This document shows positions 36,819 through 46,012 of a stretch of DNA of 64,000 nt, piece after piece (the first letter of the stretch is position 1; each line of letters opens with the position of its first letter). Below the pieces are notes generated by a model. That model was not told the DNA's origin, searched no databases, and was given only the letters and a program-made list of their open reading frames with translations. The stretch is from Nonlabens spongiae (GTDB taxonomy: Bacteria; Bacteroidota; Bacteroidia; Flavobacteriales; Flavobacteriaceae). The stretch spans positions 2,012,501 to 2,076,500 of the forward strand of contig NZ_CP019344.1 of assembly GCF_002117125.1 (NCBI RefSeq), read 5' to 3'. The translations under genes were made by a program, and so were the position numbers.

Positions 36819-37498
36819 ACGTTGACGTTTGTTTCAAAGCGTAAGTCTTGAAAGTTTATATTTTCAGCTTGGCTAGTGCTAATCGAAATAGTTTCGGCTT
36901 TCATTAACGGAGCGTCCATAGGCCTCCAAGATCTTTGAGGATAGGTCACATTATCTCTTATAAATATAGCTTTTCCCAAAGTCTGACCTAGCGCTTCGGT
37001 CATTGTGCGTGCATTTGCTTGAGCTTTAAGAACGGCTTTCTTTTTAAGATCCAGTAACAGCTCATCTTCCTTAGAATATTCTGTTTTAAAGATGGAAACG
37101 TTTGAAATATCCTCTTCTTCAAGACCTGTAAAAACCTGACCGAGTGTTTTGGCATCTTTTACAATCAATCGATAGATTTTAGTTTTAAGAACCTTCTTAG
37201 AACTCAAAAAATACTTCCTGAAGTCGCTATCAAAGTCGGCTACGGTGAGATCTTCTTCAATGTCAATTCCTATTTTCTTGAGGACTTTAATCATGTCGCG
37301 TTCTAGCTCCTCAGTAGATTTTCTATTACGGCTGTCTTCCTCACTCAAAACTATTGTGAGATGAATGCGATCTGGAGTGATGAGTGTATCAACACTCGCT
37401 TGCGTTTCCAGATAAGGTCGATCGATGAAGTTTTTTGATTGAGCAGATGTAACTGCTGTCCCGATTAAAAGGAATAAGGTGAGCATGTAGGTTTTCAT
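36800..37498 (-). CDS. SIMPL (DUF541) domain protein, secreted
   Basis: The 232-aa protein has a signal peptide (MKTYMLTLFLLIGTAVTSAQ) and a SIMPL/DUF541 body: the phrases IDRPYLETQASVDTLITPDR, LDLKKKAVLKAQANARTMTE and ALGQTLGKA are typical, where the AxANAR..AL..LG motif is the family hallmark. DUF541 proteins are periplasmic and of unclear function. It is convergent with the lipoprotein gene; the tails overlap by 19 bp. Confidence 0.85.
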   Translation of the reverse strand: MKTYMLTLFLLIGTAVTSAQSKNFIDRPYLETQASVDTLITPDRIHLTIVLSEEDSRNRKSTEELERDMIKVLKKIGIDIEEDLTVADFDSDFRKYFLSSKKVLKTKIYRLIVKDAKTLGQVFTGLEEEDISNVSIFKTEYSKEDELLLDLKKKAVLKAQANARTMTEALGQTLGKAIFIRDNVTYPQRSWRPMDAPLMKAETISISTSQAENINFQDLRFETNVNVYFAID

Positions 37499-38044
37499 AA
37501 CTTTATTTTTTTTCTAAAACTATGAAATTGTTGTGCCACTTTTTCAAAAAAATAGTTCAGAAGCTGGTGATTGAGTGAGTAACCCGATTGATTTAGCAAA
37601 CTCTACATTTGAATGAGTTTGCAAAATGTATATTATTCCAACTGCTTAAAATAGCAGACTGGGCAACCGCATGACCTCACCCCAGCCCTCTCCGAAGGAG
37701 AGGGAGATCAAGTCATTCTGATACATTGAGCCCGAGTAAAAGCTTTTCACTTTAACTAAAGGGAAAAATGTCTTAAAGCTTGCTTTCGGACAAAAAGGGT
37801 CTGAACAGCGTGTGACGGAGACTGGGCAACCGTAAAACCCTCTGGTCGCTCCCTCGCTGCACTCACTCGTCGCCGACCGGTCTCCCTTCGACGAAGGGAG
37901 AAGCTCCTTGCAAGTATTTTATAGTATTGTTCTTTTACCGAGGAAATGATGCACTCGAGTGTTTGATTTTCCCTTCTGACGAAGGGAAAAATGTCCGAAA
38001 GCTTGCTTTTGGGCGAAAAGGGTTTGACCAGCGTGATCTACCCA
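37499..38044. repeat. 546-bp spacer built of intergenic repeats
   Basis: No gene is seen. The region holds a palindrome CCCTCTCC-GAA-GGAGAGGG at 37686-37704, another, CTCCCTTCG-A-CGAAGGGAG, at 37882-37900, and two degenerate copies of a phrase GGGAAAAATGTC...AAAGCTTGCTTT...AAAAGGGT...CAGCGTG at about 37758-37812 and 37981-38036. These look like dispersed flavobacterial intergenic repeats. The right edge abuts the pirin gene, whose stop overlaps the end of the second copy. Confidence 0.6.
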
Positions 38045-38920
38045 TCAACCCGGCAAAGGCACATAAGTATCGTCGCCGTCCATCATCGGGAAAGTCTTGT
38101 TTCTCCATGCCTTTTTTGCCTCTTCTATCTTTTCTTTAGAATGGCTCACAAAATTCCAATAGATGTGTCTCTCCTCCTCAAACGGCATCCCGCCAAAAAG
38201 CAATACATGACTTCCCTTTTTAATCTTAACCGAGCAGGTATCTTCTACCTTACTCACCAGCATATTCCCTGCTACCACTTCATTTCCGCATGCTTCAACG
38301 CTTCCAGAAACGATGGTGATGCCTATCTCTCCCTTTAATTGGTCTTGGATATCCAATTTATAATCCTGCTGCGTTTGAACATCAATCATGAACAGTTCTG
38401 AGTGGACGGGAACGGGCGATTCTTTCCCATAACCTTTTCCTGCGACTAATTTGAAGTCAGCTCCTTGATCCTGCCAGGTAGGTAAATCTTCTGCTGGGAT
38501 ATGATGAAACTCAGGATTAATATCTTCTAGGTTCTTGGGAAGCGCTAGCCAAATTTGATAGCCGTGCATGGTAAAGCTCTTGCTTTGAGATCGAGCCTCT
38601 TGAGACGTGCGTTCTGTATGCGTGACGCCTTTTCCAGCAACCATCCAGTTTACCGAGCCGGGCAAGGTGAGCTGCTTGGTTCCCATACCGTCTTCATGCA
38701 TAAGCTCGCCTTCCATGAGATACGTGAGTGTGGATAAACCGATGTGCGGGTGCTGATCTACATCCATATAGTGATCGGGTCCCAGCGCGGCAGGTCCCAT
38801 GTGATCTATGAAAATGAACGGCCCGACCATGCGTTTCTTTCGGAACGGAATCAATCGTGCTACCAGAAAATCTCCTATATCCCTGCTGCGTTCTTCAATG
38901 ATTAAACCCGTATTTGACAT
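38045..38920 (-). CDS. Pirin-family protein
   Basis: The 291-aa protein has the N-terminal pirin bicupin signature: GPFIFIDHMGPA, then HPHIGLSTLTYLMEGELMHED (metal-binding HPHIG.ST), GSVNWMVAGKGVTHTER, and a C-terminal pirin domain. Bacterial pirins are Fe/Cu-binding bicupins with quercetinase or regulatory roles; which applies here cannot be told. Its C-terminus lies next to the 37.5-38.0 kb repeat region. Confidence 0.9.
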   Translation of the reverse strand: MSNTGLIIEERSRDIGDFLVARLIPFRKKRMVGPFIFIDHMGPAALGPDHYMDVDQHPHIGLSTLTYLMEGELMHEDGMGTKQLTLPGSVNWMVAGKGVTHTERTSQEARSQSKSFTMHGYQIWLALPKNLEDINPEFHHIPAEDLPTWQDQGADFKLVAGKGYGKESPVPVHSELFMIDVQTQQDYKLDIQDQLKGEIGITIVSGSVEACGNEVVAGNMLVSKVEDTCSVKIKKGSHVLLFGGMPFEEERHIYWNFVSHSKEKIEEAKKAWRNKTFPMMDGDDTYVPLPG

Positions 38921-39129
38921 GCTTCACAAATTTGCTTATAAAGTTATGTGATTCAAGAGTCTAATGTATGAGTAGGTCCAAGATTCTACTGTGGGAACAT
39001 TCAAAGTGCTAAAAAAGATTTTAGAAGGAGCTCCGAAGTTGCTTCGACGGGCTCAGCATGATAGCTCAGAGTGACAGCTCAATATGTCGCCTCGGTAAGG
39101 GGAATCAATATAAGGTATTTTATGATCTC

Positions 39130-39143
39130 GCTTTCGCGAAAGC
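39130..39143. repeat. 14-nt palindrome GCTTTCGCGAAAGC
   Basis: Perfect intergenic copy between the PiT and pirin genes. The same gap holds GCTTCGACGGGCTCAGC at 39041-39057, an inverted relative of the CTGAGCTTGTCGAAG element. Confidence 0.95.
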
Positions 39144-39176
39144 GAAACTATACAAACACTATCCTGCCCAAGAACT

Positions 39177-41429
39177 CTACTCAGACTGACGGCTATCGTA
39201 CTCGCTGTAGTACTGCTCCACAATCTCCATGGCTCCATCCATCAAGTCACGTGTTTCCAGTAACAGACTGAAGTAAAGCGTCGTGTTTTTAGGCGATTCC
39301 TCATCGGTTTTTGTGCGGGTGACCTGCTTGTCAATTTTTGCATTTACCAAGTCCATCAATTCCCTTTTTTCCACTATGATCTCTTCCAGTTCCAAGAAGT
39401 CTTTCTCTTCAAAGATCTTTTGTGAGTCATTGAAGATCTCGTGAATTCTCAAAATGATCTCTTTCACATCTTTGATCTGGGTAAACTTCAATCGCTTGTG
39501 GTTGTTGCTGATGTGGGTATTACTGGCTTTTGAGATGTACTCCAGGGACTGAGCGATGTCTTGAAGGTTATCCAGTACATCTATATAAAATTTACTGGCT
39601 CCCAGATTATCATCATCCAGGTTTTTGATGAAATAGAATAGGTTGTTTTTGAGGTCTTCAATCTCTGTATTAAGCTTCTTGCTCTCCTTTCTCGACAGTT
39701 TGAGAATGTTGAGATCTTGAGCGATCAGACCGTCTAGGGTATTCTTGTAAATTTTCTTGGAACGTTTGAAAACCGTAGCCACATTTCCTGAGCTCTCCTC
39801 AATAATTCCTTGAATGGTTTTACTTTTTGCTTTTTGGAGTTGGTCGGTTTCTTTTTGAATCACTTCAGATCTTTTGTGAACCAAAAAGCTTCTAACCAAT
39901 AAAATTACCGCAACAATCACCAGAACGATTACCACATAGATTCCACCTAAGTAAATGATATAGGCAAAAAAGGCCGCAGCAACAAATGCGCTAAAAGCCG
40001 TAAAGAACCACCCACCTATGACATTAAGCACTCCAGCTATACGATATACCGCACTCTCAGTACCCCAGGCGCGGTCTGCAAGTGAAGTTCCCATCGCTAC
40101 CATAAAAGTTACATAGGTCGTAGATAATGGCAATTTGTATGATGTCGCCACTGAAATCAAGATACTCGCCACCATCAAGTTTACCGATGCTCTCACGTAA
40201 TCAAAAGCCGGTCGGTCCACGTGTTTAGGGACCACTTTAGGCTCAGGTGCTTTTTCAAAACGTTTTGAGATATAAGCAGCTATTTTGGGCGGTGTAATAT
40301 TTTGAATGGTTTCTGCTGCTCTGAGCGAGTAACGCACGAGAATACGCGACAAAGCATTTGCTTGAAAACGCTCCGTTCCACTGTCCTGACGCGCCAAATC
40401 AACTGATGTTTTAACGACGCTCTGCGCTTTACTCGATAACCACAGTGTTGCTACCATGATCAGTCCAGCGGCGACCAGCAGCCACTTGTTAGCCGGCAAC
40501 TTACCGCCTAATTGCTCCATGGAAATTTCACTGGCAAGCAATCCTGTACCTTCAGCATATTCCCAAGCTTGATAAGCTCCTACCGGCACCCCAATAAAGT
40601 TGACTAAGTCATTACCCGCAAATGCCATCGCCAGACCGAAGGTTCCCAAAATAATTATGAGCTTATAGATGTCCATTTTGAGCACATAGACATAGATAAA
40701 ACTGAATATCAACCAGAATATAAATGCTGTACCGATCAGCGTATAAACATCAGTTGCAGCAAGGTAATCGGTTACAAAACCTAGATCTGCTCCCTTTAAC
40801 CCCTTGACTATGATAAAATAGAACAAACTGGTAAGCGACAGCCCGCCAAAGACTCCAGCAAGGTAAGCTGGGCGTTTTGTGTAATTGAAGGACAGTACTA
40901 ATCTTGAGATAAACTGCACTAAGGCTCCCACGGTAAACGCAATAAGTACGGAAAGTAAAATCCCTAATATGATGGTAAGCGCTGTGTCACTTGCGATGTA
41001 CTCACCCAGATTCAATACACTCTGCGCATCATTTTGATTGATCTTAATGATGGACATACACACCGCTGCCCCTAACAATTCAAAAACGATGGAAACAGTG
41101 GTAGAAGTAGGCAGCCCCATGGTATTGAAGAAGTCCAGCAGCAGAACGTCAGTGATCATGACCGCCATAAAAATGATCATCACCTCATCAAAGTAGAACT
41201 GCTCGGGATTAAAAATGCCTTTACGAGCCACTTCCATCATTCCCTGCGAACTCAAGGCTCCCAGTGCAATACCTACACTGGCTATGATCATGATGGTCTT
41301 AAAACTGATCGCCTTAGACCCTATGGCACTATTTAAAAAGTTGACCGCATCGTTACTCACACCCACCACTAGATCCGTAATTGCAAGACCTGCAAGAATG
41401 ATGAGCATGATGATATAGATATCAGACAT
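39177..41429 (-). CDS. PiT-family inorganic phosphate transporter with PhoU-like tail
   Basis: The 750-aa protein has two halves with PiT signatures (GVSNDAVNFLNSAIGSKA near the start, and GNDLVNFIGVPVGAYQA), about 12 membrane segments to residue 510, then a long helical cytoplasmic tail (about 520-750) resembling PhoU-like domains. PiT proteins are symporters for phosphate (metal-phosphate). The gap to the TonB-dependent receptor is separated by a terminator, so they are separate transcripts, but phosphate uptake might link them; that link is speculative. Confidence 0.9.
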   Translation of the reverse strand: MSDIYIIMLIILAGLAITDLVVGVSNDAVNFLNSAIGSKAISFKTIMIIASVGIALGALSSQGMMEVARKGIFNPEQFYFDEVMIIFMAVMITDVLLLDFFNTMGLPTSTTVSIVFELLGAAVCMSIIKINQNDAQSVLNLGEYIASDTALTIILGILLSVLIAFTVGALVQFISRLVLSFNYTKRPAYLAGVFGGLSLTSLFYFIIVKGLKGADLGFVTDYLAATDVYTLIGTAFIFWLIFSFIYVYVLKMDIYKLIIILGTFGLAMAFAGNDLVNFIGVPVGAYQAWEYAEGTGLLASEISMEQLGGKLPANKWLLVAAGLIMVATLWLSSKAQSVVKTSVDLARQDSGTERFQANALSRILVRYSLRAAETIQNITPPKIAAYISKRFEKAPEPKVVPKHVDRPAFDYVRASVNLMVASILISVATSYKLPLSTTYVTFMVAMGTSLADRAWGTESAVYRIAGVLNVIGGWFFTAFSAFVAAAFFAYIIYLGGIYVVIVLVIVAVILLVRSFLVHKRSEVIQKETDQLQKAKSKTIQGIIEESSGNVATVFKRSKKIYKNTLDGLIAQDLNILKLSRKESKKLNTEIEDLKNNLFYFIKNLDDDNLGASKFYIDVLDNLQDIAQSLEYISKASNTHISNNHKRLKFTQIKDVKEIILRIHEIFNDSQKIFEEKDFLELEEIIVEKRELMDLVNAKIDKQVTRTKTDEESPKNTTLYFSLLLETRDLMDGAMEIVEQYYSEYDSRQSE

Positions 41430-41568
41430 ATTTTATGATTCAATTAATTTGCAAAAATCGGCTTAAAAAGAGTTTGATATGTTACGCAAACGTTATGAAT
41501 GCAGCCTGTTAGGGAATTTTATGAACTAAAAATGAGTGCAAAGCATCACAGATTAGTTTGATTGTTAC

Positions 41569-41582
41569 GCTTTCGCGAAAGC
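41569..41582. repeat. 14-nt palindrome GCTTTCGCGAAAGC
   Basis: Perfect intergenic copy upstream of the PiT gene. Confidence 0.95.
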
Positions 41583-41630
41583 AAAATACGATCAAAACCT
41601 CTCGTCAATATCTAGAACTTGGGCATAAAG

Positions 41631-41655
41631 AAAGCGGCTCGAGTGGAGCCGCTTT
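41631..41655. terminator. Bidirectional terminator after the TonB-dependent receptor gene
   Basis: A 10-bp stem AAAGCGGCTC/GAGCCGCTTT with a 5-nt loop is followed by T-runs on both strands (plus strand: six T). It lies 24 bp after the receptor gene stop (minus strand). Confidence 0.85.
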
Positions 41656-41678
41656 TTTAAAAATAAATTCAATTGGTT

Positions 41679-44495
41679 TTAGAACTTCACACCGTAACTG
41701 AGGCTGAAGGTCTGACCCGGATCTTGGAAAAAGAAAGTAGGGTTTGAAGCGTTGAAGAAGTCAAATTCACTTTCTCTCTCATCACCTAATAAGTTATCAA
41801 CTTTGAAATTGATTGAATGTTCTGATTTATCAGATTTCCAAGCCTTACTTAATGAAAAGTTCAAGCTGTGAAACGGTAAGGTATAAACATCAGGAACATC
41901 TGCACTAGCGACAACCTCGAGGGTTCTACCCTGAACATTATAGAAAATTCCAGATTTCCACCCTGACTCTTCTGTCTCATAGGTGAACCCTGCATTTACA
42001 AGATAAGGTGATTGACCTTGTAATTCACGAGTATCATCTACGTCCTCACCTTCACGAGCCGTTCTCTGACGGAAGCCTAGCTCTTGAGGCACAATTTGCT
42101 GTTCAGACTCGATTAATGAAGCATTTGCCTGAAAGTTAAAATTTCTGAGACCTATAAAATCCAGGGTTTTTCTTACTTCCACCTCTGCTCCTAGAACAGT
42201 AGCATCACCTAAGTTTTGAGGTGTAAACTGGTCTGTAGCCGCTTCAAAAAAGGTGATTTCAATAGGATCTTTGAACGTCTTATAAAAAGCACTGATAGCA
42301 AAAAAATCAGTACCCTCAGTGTACTTTTCTAATCTCAAATCAAAGTTATTAATATAAGAGGGTTGAATATCTGGATTACCAATGAATGTGGTTCCCAAAA
42401 TCGGATCCACAATCTGAGCTGCAGATGCCTCTTTAAACGATGGGCGTGCTGTGGTACGCGCATAACTACCTCTTAACTTGAAATCCCTCGATTCGCTCAA
42501 ATCGTAGATCAAGTTCACACTCGGAAACAAATCTGCTTTATCGATGAATTTTTCATTATCAAAATTATCTCCCTCTTGTGTTCTACCTGTATAGAATAGG
42601 TCGAATTTTTCAAATCTCAATCCAACAATCGATTTCAAACGCTCAGTTACCTGGAACTCTTCACTCGCATAAGCGGTACCTATAGTTATGCTGCTTTCAA
42701 AATTATTGGAGATATTGAAATCAGATCGCAGAACTACCCCACTATCTGTAGCTGGGTTATAAATGTTCTCTGGCGCGAGTAGCTGATTAGGATCACCATT
42801 AAAAGCATCACGAGGAAAATTCTGTAGGATAAGAGCATATTCATCAACTAAGAATTCACGATTCTTATATGTAAATCCAGCTCCAAACTTCAGCTTTGCT
42901 TCATTATTGAAAAGTTTGTGTTTTCTATCAAAATCTAACCTCGCTGGTAAATTAATCTCACTCAATTCACGGAACAGCCTTCTTGGGTCACCTGTTTCAG
43001 AAGGTTCGATGGTAGGTTGTGTTCCATCAACCCTGAAAGGTGTTTCTCTAAAGTCTTTATCATCAACGCTTGAGAATGTCGGAGCTACTTTCCAAGAAGT
43101 ATTCCATGAACCATCTTCATTAGCATGATCTCCACCCAGGAATAAGTTCGTTAAACTACTCTGTGTATAAACCAAAACATCGCGTACAACATTGTTTACA
43201 GATTCATCACGATTTGCTTGACGTAATAAAGCAGCTCGCTGGTTACCATTCTGAATTCTTATGGCGTTGAATCGATACTTAGAACGTCCCGATTTGTACG
43301 TTAACCCTACCAATCCATTTAAGATAACATCGTTTGATCCTAAATCACCTCTCTGAGTTCTGTCTGTTTGAGGTTCCAAGTCAGAATTATCTGCTGACTT
43401 TCTAATAATTTGACCACTTACAAAATCCTCATAATATGAGGTGTTATTTTTATAGGAAAGAGATGCAGTAAAACCTAGATCGCTATTCTCAAACTTGAAT
43501 TTATTTCCATAACTAAATCCTAGGCTGGTGTTCATAAAACTCTGCTCTCGCATCGTAGCCATTGTGCGGTTAAATTGCGAAGTAAGTTCAGCAGCTCTTA
43601 CAGGGTCTGCCTGTACTAAAGGTACATTTTCACCAGTGGCAAGTGGTGATTCTCTTGTACCATCATCAAAACCAAGAAAATCAGTATTACTGCCTTCATA
43701 AGTTACATAGTCTTCATTGAAATGCATGTCAGGATTATAGCCTAGACCTGCACTTATCGAGACCTCTTCTGAACTAGGAATATCTTTGGTGATTATGTTG
43801 ACGATACCACCAGTAAAGTCGGCACTATATTCCGCAGTGGCACTTTTAATTACTTGGAGATTTTCTAAAGTGTTAGTTGGAAAAATATCCAGTTGAATTG
43901 TGTTCTTATCAGGATCAAGACCTGGAACATCCATTCCATTCAGAATCGTTTTTGTGTAGCGATCTCCCAGTCCTCTCACATAGACGTATTTCCCTTCCTG
44001 AATTGAGACTCCTGGAACGGCTTTAACTGCGGCAGCCACATCTGAGGCTCCTTGCTCTTTAATAGTCTCGCTAGAAAGACCATCTAATACGACTGTTGCA
44101 TTTTTTTGAACATCAAGGACGGCCTTCTCTGAATTCTGTCTTCTCGTGACACTTATGACAACGTCATCTAATGCATCTGCTGCACTAGTAAGAGTAACGC
44201 TTAGATCCGTAACCTCACCAGCCTTGATAACAACATCTGTTACCTCTTTAGTACTATATCCTACAAATGTGAAAACTACAGTATAGGTACCAGGTGCCAT
44301 CTCGATGGAATATTTACCTTCAAAATCTGTGGCAGTACCATAATTAGTGCCTTTTACAGCAACATTTGCAAACGCAAGTCCATCATTAAAATCACCATCA
44401 ATCAATTTACCTGATACTGTACCCGTTTGCGCCACCAGGCCCAAAGTGAATAATAAAAAAATTGGGGCTAGTAAATAATTTCTTACAACAGTCAT
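41679..44495 (-). CDS. TonB-dependent receptor with CarboxypepD_reg domain
   Basis: The 938-aa outer-membrane protein has a signal peptide (to about LVAQ, residue 23), a CarboxypepD_reg-like domain (TVSGKLIDGDFNDGLAFANV), a plug domain (VPGVSIQEGKYVYVRGLG) and a 22-strand barrel ending in Phe (SLSYGVKF). These receptors import large or scarce nutrients using TonB energy. It lies downstream of the 425-aa lipoprotein gene with a strong hairpin between them; a joint role at the surface is likely, the substrate is unknown. PiT next door raises a phosphate-compound possibility only. Confidence 0.9.
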   Translation of the reverse strand: MTVVRNYLLAPIFLLFTLGLVAQTGTVSGKLIDGDFNDGLAFANVAVKGTNYGTATDFEGKYSIEMAPGTYTVVFTFVGYSTKEVTDVVIKAGEVTDLSVTLTSAADALDDVVISVTRRQNSEKAVLDVQKNATVVLDGLSSETIKEQGASDVAAAVKAVPGVSIQEGKYVYVRGLGDRYTKTILNGMDVPGLDPDKNTIQLDIFPTNTLENLQVIKSATAEYSADFTGGIVNIITKDIPSSEEVSISAGLGYNPDMHFNEDYVTYEGSNTDFLGFDDGTRESPLATGENVPLVQADPVRAAELTSQFNRTMATMREQSFMNTSLGFSYGNKFKFENSDLGFTASLSYKNNTSYYEDFVSGQIIRKSADNSDLEPQTDRTQRGDLGSNDVILNGLVGLTYKSGRSKYRFNAIRIQNGNQRAALLRQANRDESVNNVVRDVLVYTQSSLTNLFLGGDHANEDGSWNTSWKVAPTFSSVDDKDFRETPFRVDGTQPTIEPSETGDPRRLFRELSEINLPARLDFDRKHKLFNNEAKLKFGAGFTYKNREFLVDEYALILQNFPRDAFNGDPNQLLAPENIYNPATDSGVVLRSDFNISNNFESSITIGTAYASEEFQVTERLKSIVGLRFEKFDLFYTGRTQEGDNFDNEKFIDKADLFPSVNLIYDLSESRDFKLRGSYARTTARPSFKEASAAQIVDPILGTTFIGNPDIQPSYINNFDLRLEKYTEGTDFFAISAFYKTFKDPIEITFFEAATDQFTPQNLGDATVLGAEVEVRKTLDFIGLRNFNFQANASLIESEQQIVPQELGFRQRTAREGEDVDDTRELQGQSPYLVNAGFTYETEESGWKSGIFYNVQGRTLEVVASADVPDVYTLPFHSLNFSLSKAWKSDKSEHSINFKVDNLLGDERESEFDFFNASNPTFFFQDPGQTFSLSYGVKF

Positions 44496-44516
44496 GCTTG
44501 TATTTTAAATATTGAA

Positions 44517-44547
44517 AATGCCTACCATAGTAAGTATGGTAGGCATT
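44517..44547. terminator. 13-bp intercistronic hairpin
   Basis: A perfect 13-bp stem AATGCCTACCATA/TATGGTAGGCATT with a 5-nt loop (GTAAG on the plus strand) lies between the lipoprotein gene and the receptor gene, transcribed on the minus strand. After the stem on that strand comes ATTTTCAATATTT, a weak T-run, so it may attenuate read-through and set the ratio of the two products, or stabilise the lipoprotein mRNA. Confidence 0.65.
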
Positions 44548-44567
44548 GGTAAAAAATATGTTGGTTC

Positions 44568-45842
44568 TTAGAATCCTAAGTTGGCAGTATTGTTTGAGTA
44601 TGTCCAAGCAAAAGCACTTGTATCAGCTCCACCTGTAGTTCCAGCTGATGCAAAGCTTGATGCATCAACAGTAAAATCTGTGATGAATGGCTCGTCTATA
44701 TCGTCGTTGTTAACATCATCTTCATCGTCACAGTTTTGTGCACATCCTACTTTTTCAACAAATTTAGAAGCTGCTGTAGCATCATCTGCTACGTTCAGCA
44801 CCCAGCTTGAAAATGTTAGTTCACCATCAAGATAATTCTGAGAAACAGCATTGTTATCTAACTCGATATCTGAATCATCATTAAAACCAGTAGCATATAC
44901 GTTTGAAGTAGAACCTTGAGCATTGCTTCTGTAGTCAGCATACTCGCCATTTGCAGTATCAAGATTTCCGAACATAGTTACATTTCTCAAGGTGAATGCT
45001 CCATCCATAGAACCTTCTGGACCATCTATCTCTAGAGCGTGGTCTGAAATATTACCCAGAACAATACCCGCATTATCGATAGTACCTGAATAAGCTTGGT
45101 CGATGTCGATTGCATCATCACCTACAGCCCATACAAAAAGGTTAGTAGCGTTTACAGTTCCTCCAAAGAACTCAATCCCATCATCTACGTTTGCAACAAC
45201 TTCAATGTTTGAAATAGTAGTACCTCTACCTACACCTCCTAAAGTAAGACCATTGATCTCGTTACCCTCACCGATGTTAGTACCTCCATGACGGATAGAA
45301 ACATAGTTAAGTACACCTGAATTGTCATCCTCAGCAGTTCCACCGTAGCGACCGTTAGTATCATTTGCAGGTATTCCTTCAATTTGCTCCTCAGAAGCAT
45401 CTCCACGGAAAGAAGAAGGAGCGTTACCTAGAACGATAACACCACCCCATAGACCTCTATCATTTTCATCAAGGTTAGTACCAGCAGTTTCACCCACCTG
45501 AATGTTATCAGTAATACTAGTAAATACGATAGGCTCTCCAGCACTACCATTCGCATTTATTGTTGAACCACGAGCGATTATTAAAACTGATGCATTAGCA
45601 CCTTGACCAGGAAGAGCTTTTATTATTGTTCCAGGCTCAATAAATAATTCTGCACCATTTGTAACCGTAGTTCTTCCGTTCAAAGTCCAGATACGGTCAT
45701 TAGTTAATCTTAAATCAGAAGTGATCTGCCCAGAGATTTCATTGTCAATTGGATCAGGCCCGCCGTTACTGTCGTCATCGTCACCGCAGCTTTGAATTGT
45801 CAAAGCAGCGATAGCTAACATGCTTAAAAAGAATTTTTTCAT
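44568..45842 (-). CDS. Lipoprotein with beta-helix-like repeats, receptor partner
   Basis: I start at the ATG at 45842 (MKKFFLSMLAIAALTIQSCG), giving a lipobox with Cys19; a start 10 codons upstream would spoil the signal. An Asp/Gly-rich tether (GDDDDSNGGPDPID) follows, then a body rich in Gly, Asn and Thr with parallel beta-helix-like character (VTNGAELFIEPGTIIKALPG, GTTISNIEVVANVDDGIEFF). A late Cys pair (VGCAQNCDDED) is notable. It precedes the TonB-dependent receptor gene and is a likely surface partner. A TTTCTTTG box lies about 27 bp upstream of the start on the minus strand. Confidence 0.78.
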   Translation of the reverse strand: MKKFFLSMLAIAALTIQSCGDDDDSNGGPDPIDNEISGQITSDLRLTNDRIWTLNGRTTVTNGAELFIEPGTIIKALPGQGANASVLIIARGSTINANGSAGEPIVFTSITDNIQVGETAGTNLDENDRGLWGGVIVLGNAPSSFRGDASEEQIEGIPANDTNGRYGGTAEDDNSGVLNYVSIRHGGTNIGEGNEINGLTLGGVGRGTTISNIEVVANVDDGIEFFGGTVNATNLFVWAVGDDAIDIDQAYSGTIDNAGIVLGNISDHALEIDGPEGSMDGAFTLRNVTMFGNLDTANGEYADYRSNAQGSTSNVYATGFNDDSDIELDNNAVSQNYLDGELTFSSWVLNVADDATAASKFVEKVGCAQNCDDEDDVNNDDIDEPFITDFTVDASSFASAGTTGGADTSAFAWTYSNNTANLGF

Positions 45843-46012
45843 CTTGAATTGATTTTTAGTTTGTCGCTGCAAAGAAACCTTAACATCTTGTTCAAGAGGT
45901 TAAGCAAATTTTATATCCAGGCAAGCCTACTTTAAATTAGTGTTACTAACGTGAATAAAAGGTTACGCCAGCCTATCCTTTAGGTTTTGATTTATCTTGC
46001 GCAAAAAACAAT

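Noticed and set aside
45843..45872. Upstream start (45872) for the receptor-partner lipoprotein
   Set aside because: The added ten residues would precede a perfect lipoprotein signal that starts at 45842.
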